This document shows, one piece after another, positions 42,314-53,975 of a DNA stretch of 64,000 nt; the first letter of the stretch is position 1, and each line of letters opens with the position of its first letter. The position numbers were made by a program, and so were the translations under genes. The stretch is from Streptomyces sp. CA-210063 (GTDB lineage Bacteria; Actinomycetota; Actinomycetes; Streptomycetales; Streptomycetaceae), in assembly GCF_024612015.1 (NCBI RefSeq), contig NZ_CP102512.1, positions 8,618,001 to 8,682,000 of the forward strand. The letters run 5' to 3'. The notes below the pieces were generated by a model. That model did not search any database. It was not told the DNA's origin and saw only the letters and a list, made by a program, of their open reading frames with translations.

Positions 42314-42770
42314 GGGGCGTGTCGAGCGCCCGGCGGCAACCGCCGATGCCGATCACGCGTGGTTGAAGGGCGTGATCGGCATCCCCGAGGGCCCCGACCC
42401 CGAGAGCCCCGACTCGCACACCGCCGGAACGAACTCCCGCACCGTCGAACTGCTCCACGTCTGAAGCCGGGTCCGGGCCGAGATCGACCCCGCGGAGGCC
42501 GAGCGTGGACGCCGTCCACGTCCTGCCGGACGGCGGCCCGGACATCGGCGCACTGACCAGCGCGTCGTCGACAGCGAGGACTTCGATCCGGCCGCCGAGA
42601 ACATCGCGGTGTGGGCCGCCCGCCGGCATCCCACCACGGAGGACCCGCACGAGCGGCTCGTCCTGCTGCTCCTCGCGCTCCGGGTCGCCGAGGTCCGCGA
42701 TCTGCCGTACGGCGTCGGCCGCGAGGTCCGCGCTCTGCTCCGCACATCGGCCCCGCACCAGCGAAAAACC
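42314..42770 (+). pseudogene. Probable degraded coding sequence upstream of the LRV gene
   Basis: The stretch keeps codon-like G/C bias but is broken. One piece (ending VELLHV, stop at 42472-42474) is followed by another (VDAVHVLPDGGPDIGAL from about 42506). About base 42550 the coding bias shifts frame and continues as DQRVVDSEDFDPAAEN, then ERLVLLLLALRVAEVRDLPY and so on to about 42740. A stop and a one-base frame shift would explain the pattern. I recognise no family. Confidence 0.4.
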
Positions 42771-42809
42771 ATGAGCCGTTGGGCCGGGGGCCCGGGCAGG
42801 ATGCTCTCC

Positions 42810-44357
42810 GTGAACCATCTCCTGGGCGGGCTCGCCGCCAATCCCGCGCTGCCGTCCGACCTGGTCGACCGGCTGATCGCCGTCGCGGACGCCGATGTCG
42901 CCCATGACCTCGCCGGTCGTACGGACCTCACCCGGGCGCAGGCGCTCGCCCTGGCCTCGCGTGTCGAGGAGAGCGGTGTGCGGCTGGCGTACGAGGGCCT
43001 GCTGACCGCCGCCGACATCGATCCGGCGGCACAGCCGGACGTCGCCCTCGCGCTGCTCGACGAGGGTGCCGGCACTCCGGAGTGGGCTCGTCTCCTCGCG
43101 GCGGACCCGGTGGTCGAGCGCAGGGAGAAGCTGGCCGCCTGCCCCGACCTCCCGTCCGATGTGGTGGAGACGCTGGCCGAGGACGCGGACGTACGGGTCG
43201 TGGTGGAGCTCGCGTGGTGGGCCGCGCCGGACGTGGCCGCCAGGCTCGCGGGGCATCCGCATGCCGAGGTGCGCCGTGCGGTGGCCGCCAACGAGGCGAC
43301 ACCGCCGGACGTGCTGGCGGCACTCGTCACCGGCGAGGGCCTGCCGCCCGCGCGGCGGTGCCTGGTCTGCGACCGCGAGGAGCCGCCGTTCACGCACAGT
43401 CCCCACTGCGCGCGGACCGACTGCGAGCTGCCGCCGGGTGCCTCCTGCGACGGCTCCCACGAGTCCACCGCGCACGTCATGCTGCGGGCGGCGCTGGAGA
43501 ACCCGGCGACACCGGCCGCAGCCGTCGCCGGCTTCGCCGACCACCCCTCGATGCTGCTGCGCTGGCCGCTCGCCGCCCGCCGCGGTCTGCCCCCGGAGGT
43601 GTACGCCCGGCTCGCCGCGGACCCCACGCCCGGCGTCCGCGCGGACCTCGCCGAGAACCCCGCGATCGACGACACCCTGATCCGCGCGCTGGCCGGCGAC
43701 GCCGACCCCGCCGTACGGCGTGGACTCGCGCACAACCCCCGGGTGCCGCTCGACGTGCTCACGGACCTGGCGGCCATCACCAGGATCGGCGCCACCCTGC
43801 TGCCGCGGATCGCCGCCGCCACGGCCGCCGAGGTCGAGGACCTGGCGCGGTCGCCGAGCGCGGCCGTACGGATGCTCCTCGCCCAGCGGCGTGATCTGCC
43901 GGCCGGGATCCGTGACGCGCTGGCCGGCGACCCCGACGCGAAGGTGGTCAAGTCCGTCGCTCCGCACCCCGGCCTCTCCGCAGCGCGGCTGCGCGCCATG
44001 GTCGACCGGCACGGCGCCCAGGTCATCGCCGGTGCGGCGGCCAACCCGGACGCGACTGCGGCCTTCCTGGAACACGTGACCCGACAGCGGCCACCGGTGC
44101 GCAAGGCACTCCGAGAGATCGCCCGCCACCCCCGCGCGACGGCCCCCGCGCTGCTCGCCTGCCTGGCGGACGACCGGGCGCGGCCCCTCGCCGCCGGCCA
44201 CCCGGCCCTCCCGCCGCAGCTCGTCGTCGACCTGCTCGCCGACACCGACGAGCAGGTGGCGGAAGCCGCGGCCGCCAACCCGTCGCTTCCGCTCACCGCG
44301 ATGACGGAGCTGCTGCGCCGGCCGCCGGCGCCGGTGCTCCGTCACGCGCCGGTGTGA
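42810..44357 (+). CDS. Leucine-rich-repeat-variant (LRV/HEAT-like) protein with a cysteine cluster
   Basis: The product is about 515 residues made of short helical repeats of the LRV type: LAANPALPSDLVDRLI, LAACPDLPSDVVETLAEDAD, LAENPAIDDTLIRALAGDAD, VAPHPGLSAARLRAMVD and AAANPSLPLTAMTELLRR. Between repeats lies a cysteine/histidine cluster at residues 184-213 (C184, C187, H196, H199, C200, C205, C213). An Azotobacter LRV protein is known to bind a 4Fe-4S cluster, so iron-sulfur or zinc binding is plausible. The start is uncertain. GTG 42810 follows a CAGGAT -10-like box and may be leaderless; ATG 42771 would add 13 residues. No partner genes are visible. Confidence 0.78.
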   Translation: MNHLLGGLAANPALPSDLVDRLIAVADADVAHDLAGRTDLTRAQALALASRVEESGVRLAYEGLLTAADIDPAAQPDVALALLDEGAGTPEWARLLAADPVVERREKLAACPDLPSDVVETLAEDADVRVVVELAWWAAPDVAARLAGHPHAEVRRAVAANEATPPDVLAALVTGEGLPPARRCLVCDREEPPFTHSPHCARTDCELPPGASCDGSHESTAHVMLRAALENPATPAAAVAGFADHPSMLLRWPLAARRGLPPEVYARLAADPTPGVRADLAENPAIDDTLIRALAGDADPAVRRGLAHNPRVPLDVLTDLAAITRIGATLLPRIAAATAAEVEDLARSPSAAVRMLLAQRRDLPAGIRDALAGDPDAKVVKSVAPHPGLSAARLRAMVDRHGAQVIAGAAANPDATAAFLEHVTRQRPPVRKALREIARHPRATAPALLACLADDRARPLAAGHPALPPQLVVDLLADTDEQVAEAAAANPSLPLTAMTELLRRPPAPVLRHAPV

Positions 44358-44390
44358 CCGAGCGCTTCCACCGGCCCGTCCACCGCCGCG

Positions 44391-44591
44391 GGTGAGCCCG
44401 GCGCGGGCCCTGCCTCGGGCTACCGCCTCCCGCGCCTGCTGCGCGAGACAGGCCTGACCCACGCCCGGGCGGACGCATACTTTCCCGTCATAGGCCCGGC
44501 CTGCGCGGCCCTGGCGGCGCCCACGGTGTGGCAGGTCCGCGACCAGCTGGTGGCCAAGGGCCACGCGACACGGTCGGAGATCGACACCTGA
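44391..44591 (+). pseudogene. C-terminal remnant of a SAM-dependent methyltransferase
   Basis: The frame ending at the TGA at 44589-44591 encodes YRLPRLLRETGLTHARADAY, then FPVIGPACAALAAPTVWQVR and DQLVAKGHATRSEID. This resembles the C-terminal part of class I methyltransferases found in Streptomyces, where the family normally continues with further residues after the EID. The catalytic N-terminal domain is missing, and there is no start codon or ribosome site. Confidence 0.55.
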
Positions 44592-44605
44592 AGACCCTGC
44601 ATGGA

Positions 44606-46834
<2,229 letters not shown>

Positions 46835-46838
<4 letters not shown>

Positions 46839-47755
46839 GCACCACGCGGAAGCACACCGCCCTCCCCAAGGCCAGGATCCTCATCGAAGCGCTCCCCTGG
46901 CTGACCCGCCACCACGGCAGGACGGTCGTCATCAAGTTCGGCGGCAACGCCATGGTGGACGAGGAGTTGAAGAACGCCTTCGCCCAGGACGTCGTCTTCC
47001 TGCGGCAGGCCGGCCTCAACGTCGTCGTCGTGCACGGCGGCGGCCCGCAGATCAGCGCCGCCCTCGACCGGCACGGCATCGTCAGCGAGTTCAAGGCCGG
47101 CCTGCGCGTCACCACCGAGGACGCCATGGACGTCGTACGCATGGTGCTCGCCGGACAGGTGCAGCGCGAGCTGGTCGGGCTGCTCAACGAGCACGGACCG
47201 CTCGCCGTCGGACTGACCGGCGAGGACGCGCACACCATCACCGCCACCAAGCACCAGCCCGAGATCGACGGCGAACTGGTCGACATCGGGCGGGTGGGCG
47301 AGATCACCGCGATCGACACGGGCGCGATCAAGGCGCTCCTCGCCGACGGCCGGATCCCGGTCGTCTCGTCGATCGCCCGTAGCCAGGACGAAGGTGACAG
47401 GGGGCATGTCTACAACGTCAATGCTGATACGGCGGCTGCGGCACTCGCTGCTGCTCTGGACGCCGAAACCCTCATGGTCCTCACGGACGTCGAGGGCCTC
47501 TACGAGGACTGGCCCCACAGTGACGAGGTGATCAGCCGCCTCACCGCTTCCCAACTGGAGAAGCTGCTGCCGGAGTTGTCCTCCGGCATGGTGCCGAAGA
47601 TGCAGGGCTGCCTGCACGCCGTGCGCAACGGCGTGCAGACCGCCCGCGTCATCGACGGCCGGGTCCAGCACTCGATCCTGCTGGAGATCTTCACCGACGA
47701 GGGCATCGGCACGATGGTCGTGCCGGATGCGGAGCAAGAGGGGGATGCCGGATGA
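46835..47755 (+). CDS. argB: Acetylglutamate kinase
   Basis: The 306-residue enzyme phosphorylates N-acetylglutamate. The amino acid kinase motifs are [15 protein letters not shown] (ATP lysine), [19 protein letters not shown] and [20 protein letters not shown]. It is likely feedback-inhibited by arginine, as its N-terminal helix region ([15 protein letters not shown]) is of the arginine-sensitive type. Start and stop overlap argJ and argD by 4 bases each. Confidence 0.98.
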
Positions 47756-48978
47756 CCGAGACCGCGAAGAACGCAGAGCTGACGCAGCGGTGGCAGGGCT
47801 CGCTCATGAACAACTACGGCACCCCCAAGCTGCCGCTGGTCCGCGGAGCGGGCGCCAAGGTCTGGGACGGCGACGGCAAGGAGTACGTCGACTTCGTCGG
47901 CGGCATCGCCGTCAACGCGCTCGGCCACGCTCACCCGGCGATCGTCGAGGCCGTCAGCACACAGATCGCCTCCCTCGGCCATGTGTCCAACCTGTTCATC
48001 GCCGAACCGCCCGTCGCGCTCGCCGAACGGCTCCTCGAGCACTTCGGCCGGGACGGCAAGGTCTACTTCTGCAACTCGGGCGCCGAGGCCAACGAGGGCG
48101 CGTTCAAGATCGGCCGGCTGACCGGGCGGTCCCACATGGTCGCCACCGAGGGCGGCTTCCACGGCCGGACCATGGGCGCCCTCGCCCTCACCGGCCAGCC
48201 CGGCAAGCGGGAGCCCTTCCTGCCGCTGCCCGGCGACGTCACGCACGTCCCGTACGGCGACGCGCAGGCCCTGGCCGCCGCGGTCACCGAGGAGACGGCC
48301 CTCGTCGTCATCGAGCCCATCCAGGGCGAGAGGGGCGTCGTCGTCCCGCCGGCCGGCTATCTGAAGGCCGCCCGGGCCATCACCGCCGCCACCGGCTCGC
48401 TGCTCGTCCTCGACGAGGTGCAGACCGGTGTCGGCCGGACCGGGCACTGGTTCGAGTACCAGGCCCACGAGGGCGTCCTGCCCGACGTCGTCACCCTCGC
48501 CAAGGGCCTCGGCGGCGGACTGCCGCTCGGCGCGACCGTCGCCTTCGGGCGGGCCGCGGAGCTGCTTCAGCCGGGCCACCACGGCACCACGTTCGGCGGA
48601 AACCCGATCGCCTGCGCCGCCGGACTCGCCGTCCTGGAGACCATCCGGGCGGAGGGCCTGCTGGAGAACGTCAAGCGGCAGAGCGAGAAGCTGCGGGACG
48701 GAATCGAGTCCCTCGGCGACCCGATGATCGACTATGTCCGTGGCGCGGGCCTCCTGCTGGGTATCGTGCTCACCGAGCCGCTCGCGCCCCTGGCGCAACA
48801 GGCCGCTCAGGACGCCGGTTTCCTGGTGAACGCGCCCGCCCCCGATGTCGTACGGCTGATGCCCGCGCTGAACATCGGTGACGCAGAGGTGGACGCCCTC
48901 CTCCAGGCGCTTCCCGGCATTCTCGACGCGGCGCGGGCGGCGCACGAAGCCAGTGGGGACGGACGAGCCGGGGAATGA
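47752..48978 (+). CDS. argD: Acetylornithine aminotransferase
   Basis: The 408-residue, PLP-dependent class III enzyme converts N-acetylglutamate semialdehyde to N-acetylornithine. [32 protein letters not shown] and [17 protein letters not shown] are conserved, and [14 protein letters not shown] contains the lysine that binds PLP. It is complete and of normal length. The ATG start overlaps the argB stop. Confidence 0.98.
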   Translation: MTETAKNAELTQRWQGSLMNNYGTPKLPLVRGAGAKVWDGDGKEYVDFVGGIAVNALGHAHPAIVEAVSTQIASLGHVSNLFIAEPPVALAERLLEHFGRDGKVYFCNSGAEANEGAFKIGRLTGRSHMVATEGGFHGRTMGALALTGQPGKREPFLPLPGDVTHVPYGDAQALAAAVTEETALVVIEPIQGERGVVVPPAGYLKAARAITAATGSLLVLDEVQTGVGRTGHWFEYQAHEGVLPDVVTLAKGLGGGLPLGATVAFGRAAELLQPGHHGTTFGGNPIACAAGLAVLETIRAEGLLENVKRQSEKLRDGIESLGDPMIDYVRGAGLLLGIVLTEPLAPLAQQAAQDAGFLVNAPAPDVVRLMPALNIGDAEVDALLQALPGILDAARAAHEASGDGRAGE

Positions 48979-48985
48979 GACGACG

Positions 48986-49543
48986 ATGAGCCAGGCGCAG
49001 GAGCACGACCAGGCGGGGCCCGCCGTGCCGCAGACCCGCACCGCACGCCACCGGCGGATCGTGGACATCCTCAACCGGCAACCTGTGCGGTCGCAGAGCC
49101 AGTTGGCGAAGCTGCTGTCCGACGACGGGCTGAGCGTCACGCAGGCGACGCTCAGCCGGGACCTGGACGAGCTCAACGCGGTGAAGATCCGTAACAACGA
49201 CGGCGACCTGATCTACGCGGTGCCGAGTGAGGGGGGTTTCCGGACCCCCCGGGCCCCGCTGGGGGAGTCGGCCAAGGAGGAGCGGATGCGGCGGCTCTCC
49301 GCGGAGCTGCTGATCTCCGCGGAGGCTTCGGCGAACCTGGTCGTCCTGCGTACGCCGCCGGGTGCGGCCCAGTTCCTGGCCTCGGCCATCGATCAGGCGG
49401 AACTGCACGACATTCTGGGGACGATCGCCGGTGACGACACGTTGCTGTTGATCAGCCGGGATCCTGTGGGTGGGCAGGCGTTGGCGGATCACTTGCTGCG
49501 GCTGGCTCAGAACGGCAACGGGAACGGGCACGGGCACGGATAG
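48986..49543 (+). CDS. argR: Arginine repressor ArgR
   Basis: The 185-residue regulator has an N-terminal winged helix ([20 protein letters not shown], then [20 protein letters not shown]) and a C-terminal arginine-binding hexamerisation domain ([37 protein letters not shown]). It represses arg genes through ARG boxes such as those at 44606 and about 55018. The C-terminus carries a short Asn/Gly/His repeat ([10 protein letters not shown]). It starts 7 bases after argD and is the last gene of the operon. Confidence 0.96.
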   Translation: MSQAQEHDQAGPAVPQTRTARHRRIVDILNRQPVRSQSQLAKLLSDDGLSVTQATLSRDLDELNAVKIRNNDGDLIYAVPSEGGFRTPRAPLGESAKEERMRRLSAELLISAEASANLVVLRTPPGAAQFLASAIDQAELHDILGTIAGDDTLLLISRDPVGGQALADHLLRLAQNGNGNGHGHG

Positions 49544-49588
49544 GGGTGCTTTGCGGGGACACCGGCCGCGGGTTCGTCGTGGCCGGTC

Positions 49589-49618
49589 GCGCAGTTCCCC
49601 GCGCCCCGTTCGGGGCGC
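49589..49618. repeat. Interspersed repeat copy ending in a hairpin after argR
   Basis: The core matches GCGCAGTTCCCCGCGCCCC at 49589-49607. Its end makes a hairpin, GCGCCCCG (49601-49608) with CGGGGCGC (49611-49618), suited to terminate the convergent argR and apbE genes. Confidence 0.8.
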
Positions 49619-49624
49619 CGCACC

Positions 49625-50419
49625 TCAGCCCAATCGCGAAGCCAAGCCTCCCGTGCAGCGCACCTCATCGCCCGCCGTGATCAGCAGCGCCTCCGTGTCC
49701 TCCAGGGACTCCAGCCACGCCAGGCCCTCCCGCGAACCCATCGCGAAGGCCGCGGTCGCCCAGCAGTCCGCCCAGGTCAGGCGAGGGGCGACGACCGTCA
49801 CCGCGACCAGGTCCGTCACGGCGGACTTACCCGTGCGGGGGTCGACGATGTGGGCGCCGCGCTCGGCCGTGCCGGAGGTGGCGACGGCGAGGCGGTCGGT
49901 ACCGGCCGCGGTGACGACGGCGGCGAGACCACCGGGGCGGAGGGGATCGGCCACGCCGACGCGCCACGGCCGGTCGGGGCCGGGGACACCGCACAGCTGG
50001 ACGTCGCCGCCGCCGTTGACGCTCACCCCGACCGCTCCGGCCTCGACCAGGCGCAGAGCGGCCCGTTCGGTGGCCCAGCCCTTCACCAGGCCCGTCGGGT
50101 CGAAGCGGCCCTCGTACGTCGCGCTGAACCAGCCACCGCTCAACCGCTCGGCCTCGGCGCACAGCTGGAGCACCTCGGCGACCTCGGGGTCGCACTCCTC
50201 GATGGTCAGCTCGGCCCGGGCCAGCCGGGAGATCTGGCTCTGCTCGCGGTAGGTGCTGAACACCTCGTCCACGGCGTGGAGCCCGGCCACCGCCTCTCCC
50301 AGCGCGGCCTTGACCGCCGTGGGCTCGCCTCCCCGGATGTCGAACGAGAAGACGGTGCCCATGACCTCCTCGACGTGCCGCAGTTGGGCGGGCGCGGCGC
50401 CCCCGGCGGGTTCTGCCAC
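49625..50419 (-). CDS. FAD:protein FMN transferase (ApbE family)
   Basis: The 264-residue enzyme attaches FMN from FAD to a threonine or serine of partner proteins. Family signatures are VMGTVFSFDI near the start, GLVKGWATERAALRLVEAGA, VSVNGGGDVQLCG and ATSGTAERGAHIVDPRTGKS with the metal-binding residues. The GTG at 50419 lies 4 bases after the stop of the triple FMN-binding protein gene, so the two are in one operon and that protein is the obvious substrate. No lipobox or signal peptide is visible in the chosen start, so whether it acts outside the membrane is open. Confidence 0.94.
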   Translation of the reverse strand: MAEPAGGAAPAQLRHVEEVMGTVFSFDIRGGEPTAVKAALGEAVAGLHAVDEVFSTYREQSQISRLARAELTIEECDPEVAEVLQLCAEAERLSGGWFSATYEGRFDPTGLVKGWATERAALRLVEAGAVGVSVNGGGDVQLCGVPGPDRPWRVGVADPLRPGGLAAVVTAAGTDRLAVATSGTAERGAHIVDPRTGKSAVTDLVAVTVVAPRLTWADCWATAAFAMGSREGLAWLESLEDTEALLITAGDEVRCTGGLASRLG

Positions 50420-50423
50420 CGGA

Positions 50424-51509
50424 TCAGCCGGCCTGGTCCAGGGCGGACTGGAGGGACTCCTTGTAACCGCCGCTGGTGTACGTGGCGCCTGAGACAGCAT
50501 CGATGTCAGCACTCCCTGCCGAGACGGCGTTCTGGTTGAGCTGGGGGATGGCGGTCCCGCTGATCTGGGTGGAGCGGCCGCCGCTGGGCTGCTGCAGCGC
50601 CTCGGCGTCGGTGATCTTGCCGCCGCTGACGGTGATCCGGACCTGGACGGGGCCGTAGTCGGTCTGTACGGCCGAGCCCGTGAGCACCTGGGTGCCCGTC
50701 GCCTGCCCCGCCCCGGAGTCCTCGGCGCCGCCGCCCGCGTCCTGCGAGCCGCCCGCCTCGGCCTCGCTGCCCGAGTCCTGTGCGTTGCCGGCCTGGTCCA
50801 GGGCGGACTGGAGGGACTCCTTGTAGCCGGCGCTGGTGTAGGTGGCGCCGGACACCGCGTCGATCTCGGCGCTGCCCGCGGCCACGGCCGCCTGGTTGAG
50901 CTTCGGCACCGAGTCGCTGGTGATCTGCGTGGAGCGACCGCCGCTCGGCGCCTGCACGGCCTCGGCGTTGGTGATCTTGCCGCCGCTGACGGTGATCCGG
51001 ACCTGGACCGGCCCGTAGTCGGTCTGGACGGTGGTACCCGTGAGCACCTGCGCGCCCGAGTCCTGTGCGCTGCCGGCCTGGTCCAGGGCGGACTGGAGGG
51101 ACTCCTTGTAGCCGGCGCTGGTGTAGGTGGCGCCCGAGACCGCGTCGATCTCGGCGGTACCGGCGGCCACGGCCGCCTGGTTGAGCTTGGGTATGGCGTC
51201 GCTGCTGATCTGGGTGGAACGGCCGCCACTGGGCTGCTGTACGGCCTCGGCGTTGGTGATCTTGCCGCCGTTGACCGTGATGCGGACCTGGACGGGGCCG
51301 TAGTCGGTCGTCACGGCGGTGCCCGTGAGGGTCTGCGCGCCGGCCGCCGCCCCCAGACCGCCCTGTGCCGAAGGAGCACCCCCCGCCGCACCGGCCTGTA
51401 CCGATCCGGCCGGGTCCGAGGCGGGCTTCAGCGACAGCAGCAGCACGATGCCGGACACGGTGGCGGCGGTGGCGAGCAGGGTCCGCCGGATGGGGTGGCT
51501 CTTCTTCAT
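50424..51509 (-). CDS. Membrane-anchored protein with three FMN-binding domains
   Basis: The 361-residue protein has a basic N terminus and a single hydrophobic anchor (RTLLATAATVSGIVLLLSL). Three nearly identical FMN-binding domains of 88 residues follow, at about 59-146, 154-241 and 274-361. Each has the flavinylation motif DAVSGATYTS; the acceptor threonines are T128, T223 and T343. Linkers between them are Gly/Ala/Asp/Gln-rich. Together with ApbE and a ferric-reductase-like membrane protein it could carry electrons along a chain of three covalently bound flavins on the outer face of the membrane. The ATG at 51509 starts just before the anchor. Confidence 0.93.
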   Translation of the reverse strand: MKKSHPIRRTLLATAATVSGIVLLLSLKPASDPAGSVQAGAAGGAPSAQGGLGAAAGAQTLTGTAVTTDYGPVQVRITVNGGKITNAEAVQQPSGGRSTQISSDAIPKLNQAAVAAGTAEIDAVSGATYTSAGYKESLQSALDQAGSAQDSGAQVLTGTTVQTDYGPVQVRITVSGGKITNAEAVQAPSGGRSTQITSDSVPKLNQAAVAAGSAEIDAVSGATYTSAGYKESLQSALDQAGNAQDSGSEAEAGGSQDAGGGAEDSGAGQATGTQVLTGSAVQTDYGPVQVRITVSGGKITDAEALQQPSGGRSTQISGTAIPQLNQNAVSAGSADIDAVSGATYTSGGYKESLQSALDQAG

Positions 51510-51618
51510 CGCTCCTTCAGCTCCTGAAAAGTGAAGTCTCGTGAGGGACAACCCCGTGGGGGAGCCCCCTGGGCAGGGGAGAGGTCGGGTGGGACCGGTG
51601 GGGAGAGGGAGCGTCCGC

Positions 51619-52998
51619 TCACATCTCGAACGACTCGTGGTGGATACGGCGGGTCGGGACGCCCGCGCCGCGCAGCGCCGCGTACACACCCTGGGCGAAG
51701 CCGGGCGGCCCGCACAGGAAGACGTCGTGGCGCTCGATGTCCGGGATCTTGCGGCGCAGGGAGTCCGGCGAGATGTCCGGGCGTTCGCCCTCCGGGCTGT
51801 TCACCGCGTACATCAGCCGCGCCCCGCGCTCCTCCGCGATCTGCGCCAGCTCGTCCCAGAGGGCCAGGTCCTGGGTGCTGTTGGCCCGGTAGAGGAGCGT
51901 CAGGTCACCGGCCGCGCCGGGCAGCGTCTCGAACAGGGCCCGCATCGGCGTGATACCCACACCGCCGGCCACCAGCAGCACCTTGCCCCGGCTGCGCTTG
52001 CCGGCCGTCAGCGCCCCGTAGGGGCCCTCGGCCCACACGCGGGTGCCGGGCTGAAGGTCGCGCAGCGCCGAGCTGTGGTCGCCGATCGCCTTGACCGTGA
52101 TGCGCAGCATGTTGGGGCGGGGCGCCGCCGACAGCGAGTACGGGTGGGAGCTGAACCGCATGCCCGGCGCGAGGAACCGCCAGCGGAAGAACTGCCCGGC
52201 CTCCGCGCCCATCCGGTGCAGCTTGCGCCCGCTCATCAGCACCGAGACGATGCCGGGCGACTCCTCGATGACCGCCTCGACCCGCAGCCGGTGCCGCATG
52301 TTGAGCCGGATCGGCGTGATGATCCGGTACCAGACGACCAGCGCGGTCACCGACCCGTACAGCGCGTACCAGCCGGTCTTCGCGGCGGGCGTGACGGCGA
52401 ACTCGTTGCCGGTGGAGATCTGGTGCCAGAACGTCAGGAACGTCGCCGCGTACGTCAGCAGGTGGGTGTGGTACCAGAGGTCGTACGGGATCCGCTTGCG
52501 TACCGGGCCGATCGACATGAGCCCGATCAGCACCAGCAGACCGGTGCCGATGGCGGCCTTGCCCATGTCCGGCAGCTGGTTGATCGAGTCGATCGTCTGC
52601 TGGAGGATCGCGGTGTGGGTGAGCCCGGCCTGGAGGGCGTACCCGTACATCGTGAGGACGACGTGCGCGACGACCAGGCAGAGCGTGTAGCGGCCGGTCA
52701 TCGCGTGCCAGCGCGCCACCCGGTCGGAGCCGACACGGCGTTCCAGCGCGGGCACGCGGGCCATCTGGAGCACGACCAGGGCCATCAGGTAGCCGCCGAG
52801 CAGGCCGGTGATCCGGCCGGCGTTCACCATCTTGCTGCCCTGGTCCGCGATGGAGGGCGTGTTGTCCCACCACAGCCACACCACCGCGGCCACGCCCGCA
52901 AAGAAGATGATCAGCAGCGGGACGGCGGGGGAGCGACGAGGTCGGATGCGGCGCATCGTCTGGCGGCGCGCGGCGCGACCTCCGGCGATCGTGGACAC
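51619..52998 (-). CDS. Ferric reductase-like transmembrane oxidoreductase with FAD/NAD domain
   Basis: The product is about 459 residues. Transmembrane helices fill the first ~225 residues, with histidines for haem in HAMTGRYTLCLVVAHVVLTM and LWYHTHLLTYAATFLTFWHQ. A cytoplasmic ferredoxin-NADP reductase-like domain follows: FSSHPYSLSAAP (flavin), GKVLLVAGGVGITPMRALFE (NAD(P)) and HDVFLCGPPGFAQGVYAAL. It would move electrons from NAD(P)H across the membrane. The GTG at 52998 has GGAGG close by; an ATG at 52956 is also possible. It is the first gene of the flavin operon, 109 bases before the FMN-binding protein gene. Confidence 0.92.
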   Translation of the reverse strand: MSTIAGGRAARRQTMRRIRPRRSPAVPLLIIFFAGVAAVVWLWWDNTPSIADQGSKMVNAGRITGLLGGYLMALVVLQMARVPALERRVGSDRVARWHAMTGRYTLCLVVAHVVLTMYGYALQAGLTHTAILQQTIDSINQLPDMGKAAIGTGLLVLIGLMSIGPVRKRIPYDLWYHTHLLTYAATFLTFWHQISTGNEFAVTPAAKTGWYALYGSVTALVVWYRIITPIRLNMRHRLRVEAVIEESPGIVSVLMSGRKLHRMGAEAGQFFRWRFLAPGMRFSSHPYSLSAAPRPNMLRITVKAIGDHSSALRDLQPGTRVWAEGPYGALTAGKRSRGKVLLVAGGVGITPMRALFETLPGAAGDLTLLYRANSTQDLALWDELAQIAEERGARLMYAVNSPEGERPDISPDSLRRKIPDIERHDVFLCGPPGFAQGVYAALRGAGVPTRRIHHESFEM

Positions 52999-53158
52999 GG
53001 TTCCTCCGTGGTGGGCTGGACCCTTGGCCCACACGTACGTGCTGGGAGTGCCGTGTGTTCAACCCCGTGCCCAACTGCCTCGCGGAACGGTCGGTACCGG
53101 ATGACGGCCGTACGCCCGCCGCTCGCCCCGATCGTGAGGTGCGGCTCTCGCCCCGGCC

Positions 53159-53746
53159 TCAGGCGTGGGAGGGCGGCAGCGGCAACGGCAGCCCCGGGAG
53201 TCCGTCCATGCTGGTCGCGATGTGCTCCTTGGAACCGAAGTACGCGCTGAGCGAGTCGTCGTCCTCGCGCGCGAAGCGCCGGGCGTGCAGGTCGCGGTCC
53301 TCCTCGTACGCCATGAACGGCACGGAGTAGCCGCAGCTGTCGCGGATGTGTTCGGCCCGGACCACGATGATCGCGCGCAGGCCGTGGGAGGCGGGGTCGA
53401 TGTCGGGGAAGCGGGCGAGGAGTTCCGGGAAGCGCGGGTCGTCACGGAAGACGGCCTCGCCCTTGCCGTGTACGCGCACGATGTTGGGCGGGCCCTGGAA
53501 GGCGCACCACATGAGGGTGATCCGGCCGTTCTCGCGCAGATGCGCGATGGTCTCCGCGTGGGACCCGGCGAAGTCCAGGTAGGCGACGGTCAGTTCGTCG
53601 AGGATCACGAACGAGCCCTTGAGGCCCTTGGGGGAGAGGTTGACCGTGCCGTCGGCGGACAGGGGTGCGGTCGCGGTGAAGAAGAGGGGCTGGGCCTCGA
53701 TGAAGGTACGCAGGCGGCCGTCGATGCGCTCGTAAGTCTTTCCCAT
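53159..53746 (-). CDS. Pyridoxamine 5'-phosphate oxidase-fold flavoprotein
   Basis: The 195-residue split-barrel protein resembles PNPOx/F420-type reductases: PLFFTATAPLSADGTVNLSP, KGSFVILDELTVAYLDFAGS, NGRITLMWCAFQGPPNIVRV and RDSCGYSVPFMAYEED. The cofactor could be FMN or F420; the substrate is unknown. The RDSCGYSVP motif defines a common subgroup. It lies beside the flavin operon but about 160 bases upstream of it on the same strand, so a link is only possible. Confidence 0.9.
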   Translation of the reverse strand: MGKTYERIDGRLRTFIEAQPLFFTATAPLSADGTVNLSPKGLKGSFVILDELTVAYLDFAGSHAETIAHLRENGRITLMWCAFQGPPNIVRVHGKGEAVFRDDPRFPELLARFPDIDPASHGLRAIIVVRAEHIRDSCGYSVPFMAYEEDRDLHARRFAREDDDSLSAYFGSKEHIATSMDGLPGLPLPLPPSHA

Positions 53747-53807
53747 GTCTAACGATTATCGGCAGAAACGCTTCGCCTGTCTGAGGAATTGTGCTCGAAG
53801 ACGCGAA

Positions 53808-53842
53808 TTCCGGGTGGACCCATCGCTGGGATCCACCCGGAA
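53808..53842. terminator. Hairpin between the PNPOx-like gene and the duplicated-domain gene
   Basis: TTCCGGGTGGA (53808-53818) pairs with TCCACCCGGAA (53832-53842), and the stem continues with CCC/GGG inside the loop. The likely role is terminating the gene at 53976, whose minus-strand transcript runs into it. Confidence 0.6.
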
Positions 53843-53920
53843 CCGGGTCTTCCGTGGCCGCCCCGGCCGGCGCGCGGGGCGACCACGGTTCCTGTCGCCC
53901 ACAAGGAGCGCAGGGGGTCA

Positions 53921-53960
53921 CTCGGTGAGCGGCCAGGTCACTCGGTGAGCGGCCAGGTCA
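53921..53960. repeat. Perfect 20-base tandem duplication
   Basis: CTCGGTGAGCGGCCAGGTCA occurs twice in a row at 53921-53940 and 53941-53960, in the non-coding gap after the duplicated-domain gene. Confidence 0.9.
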
Positions 53961-53975
53961 CCGTGACCGGCTGTC

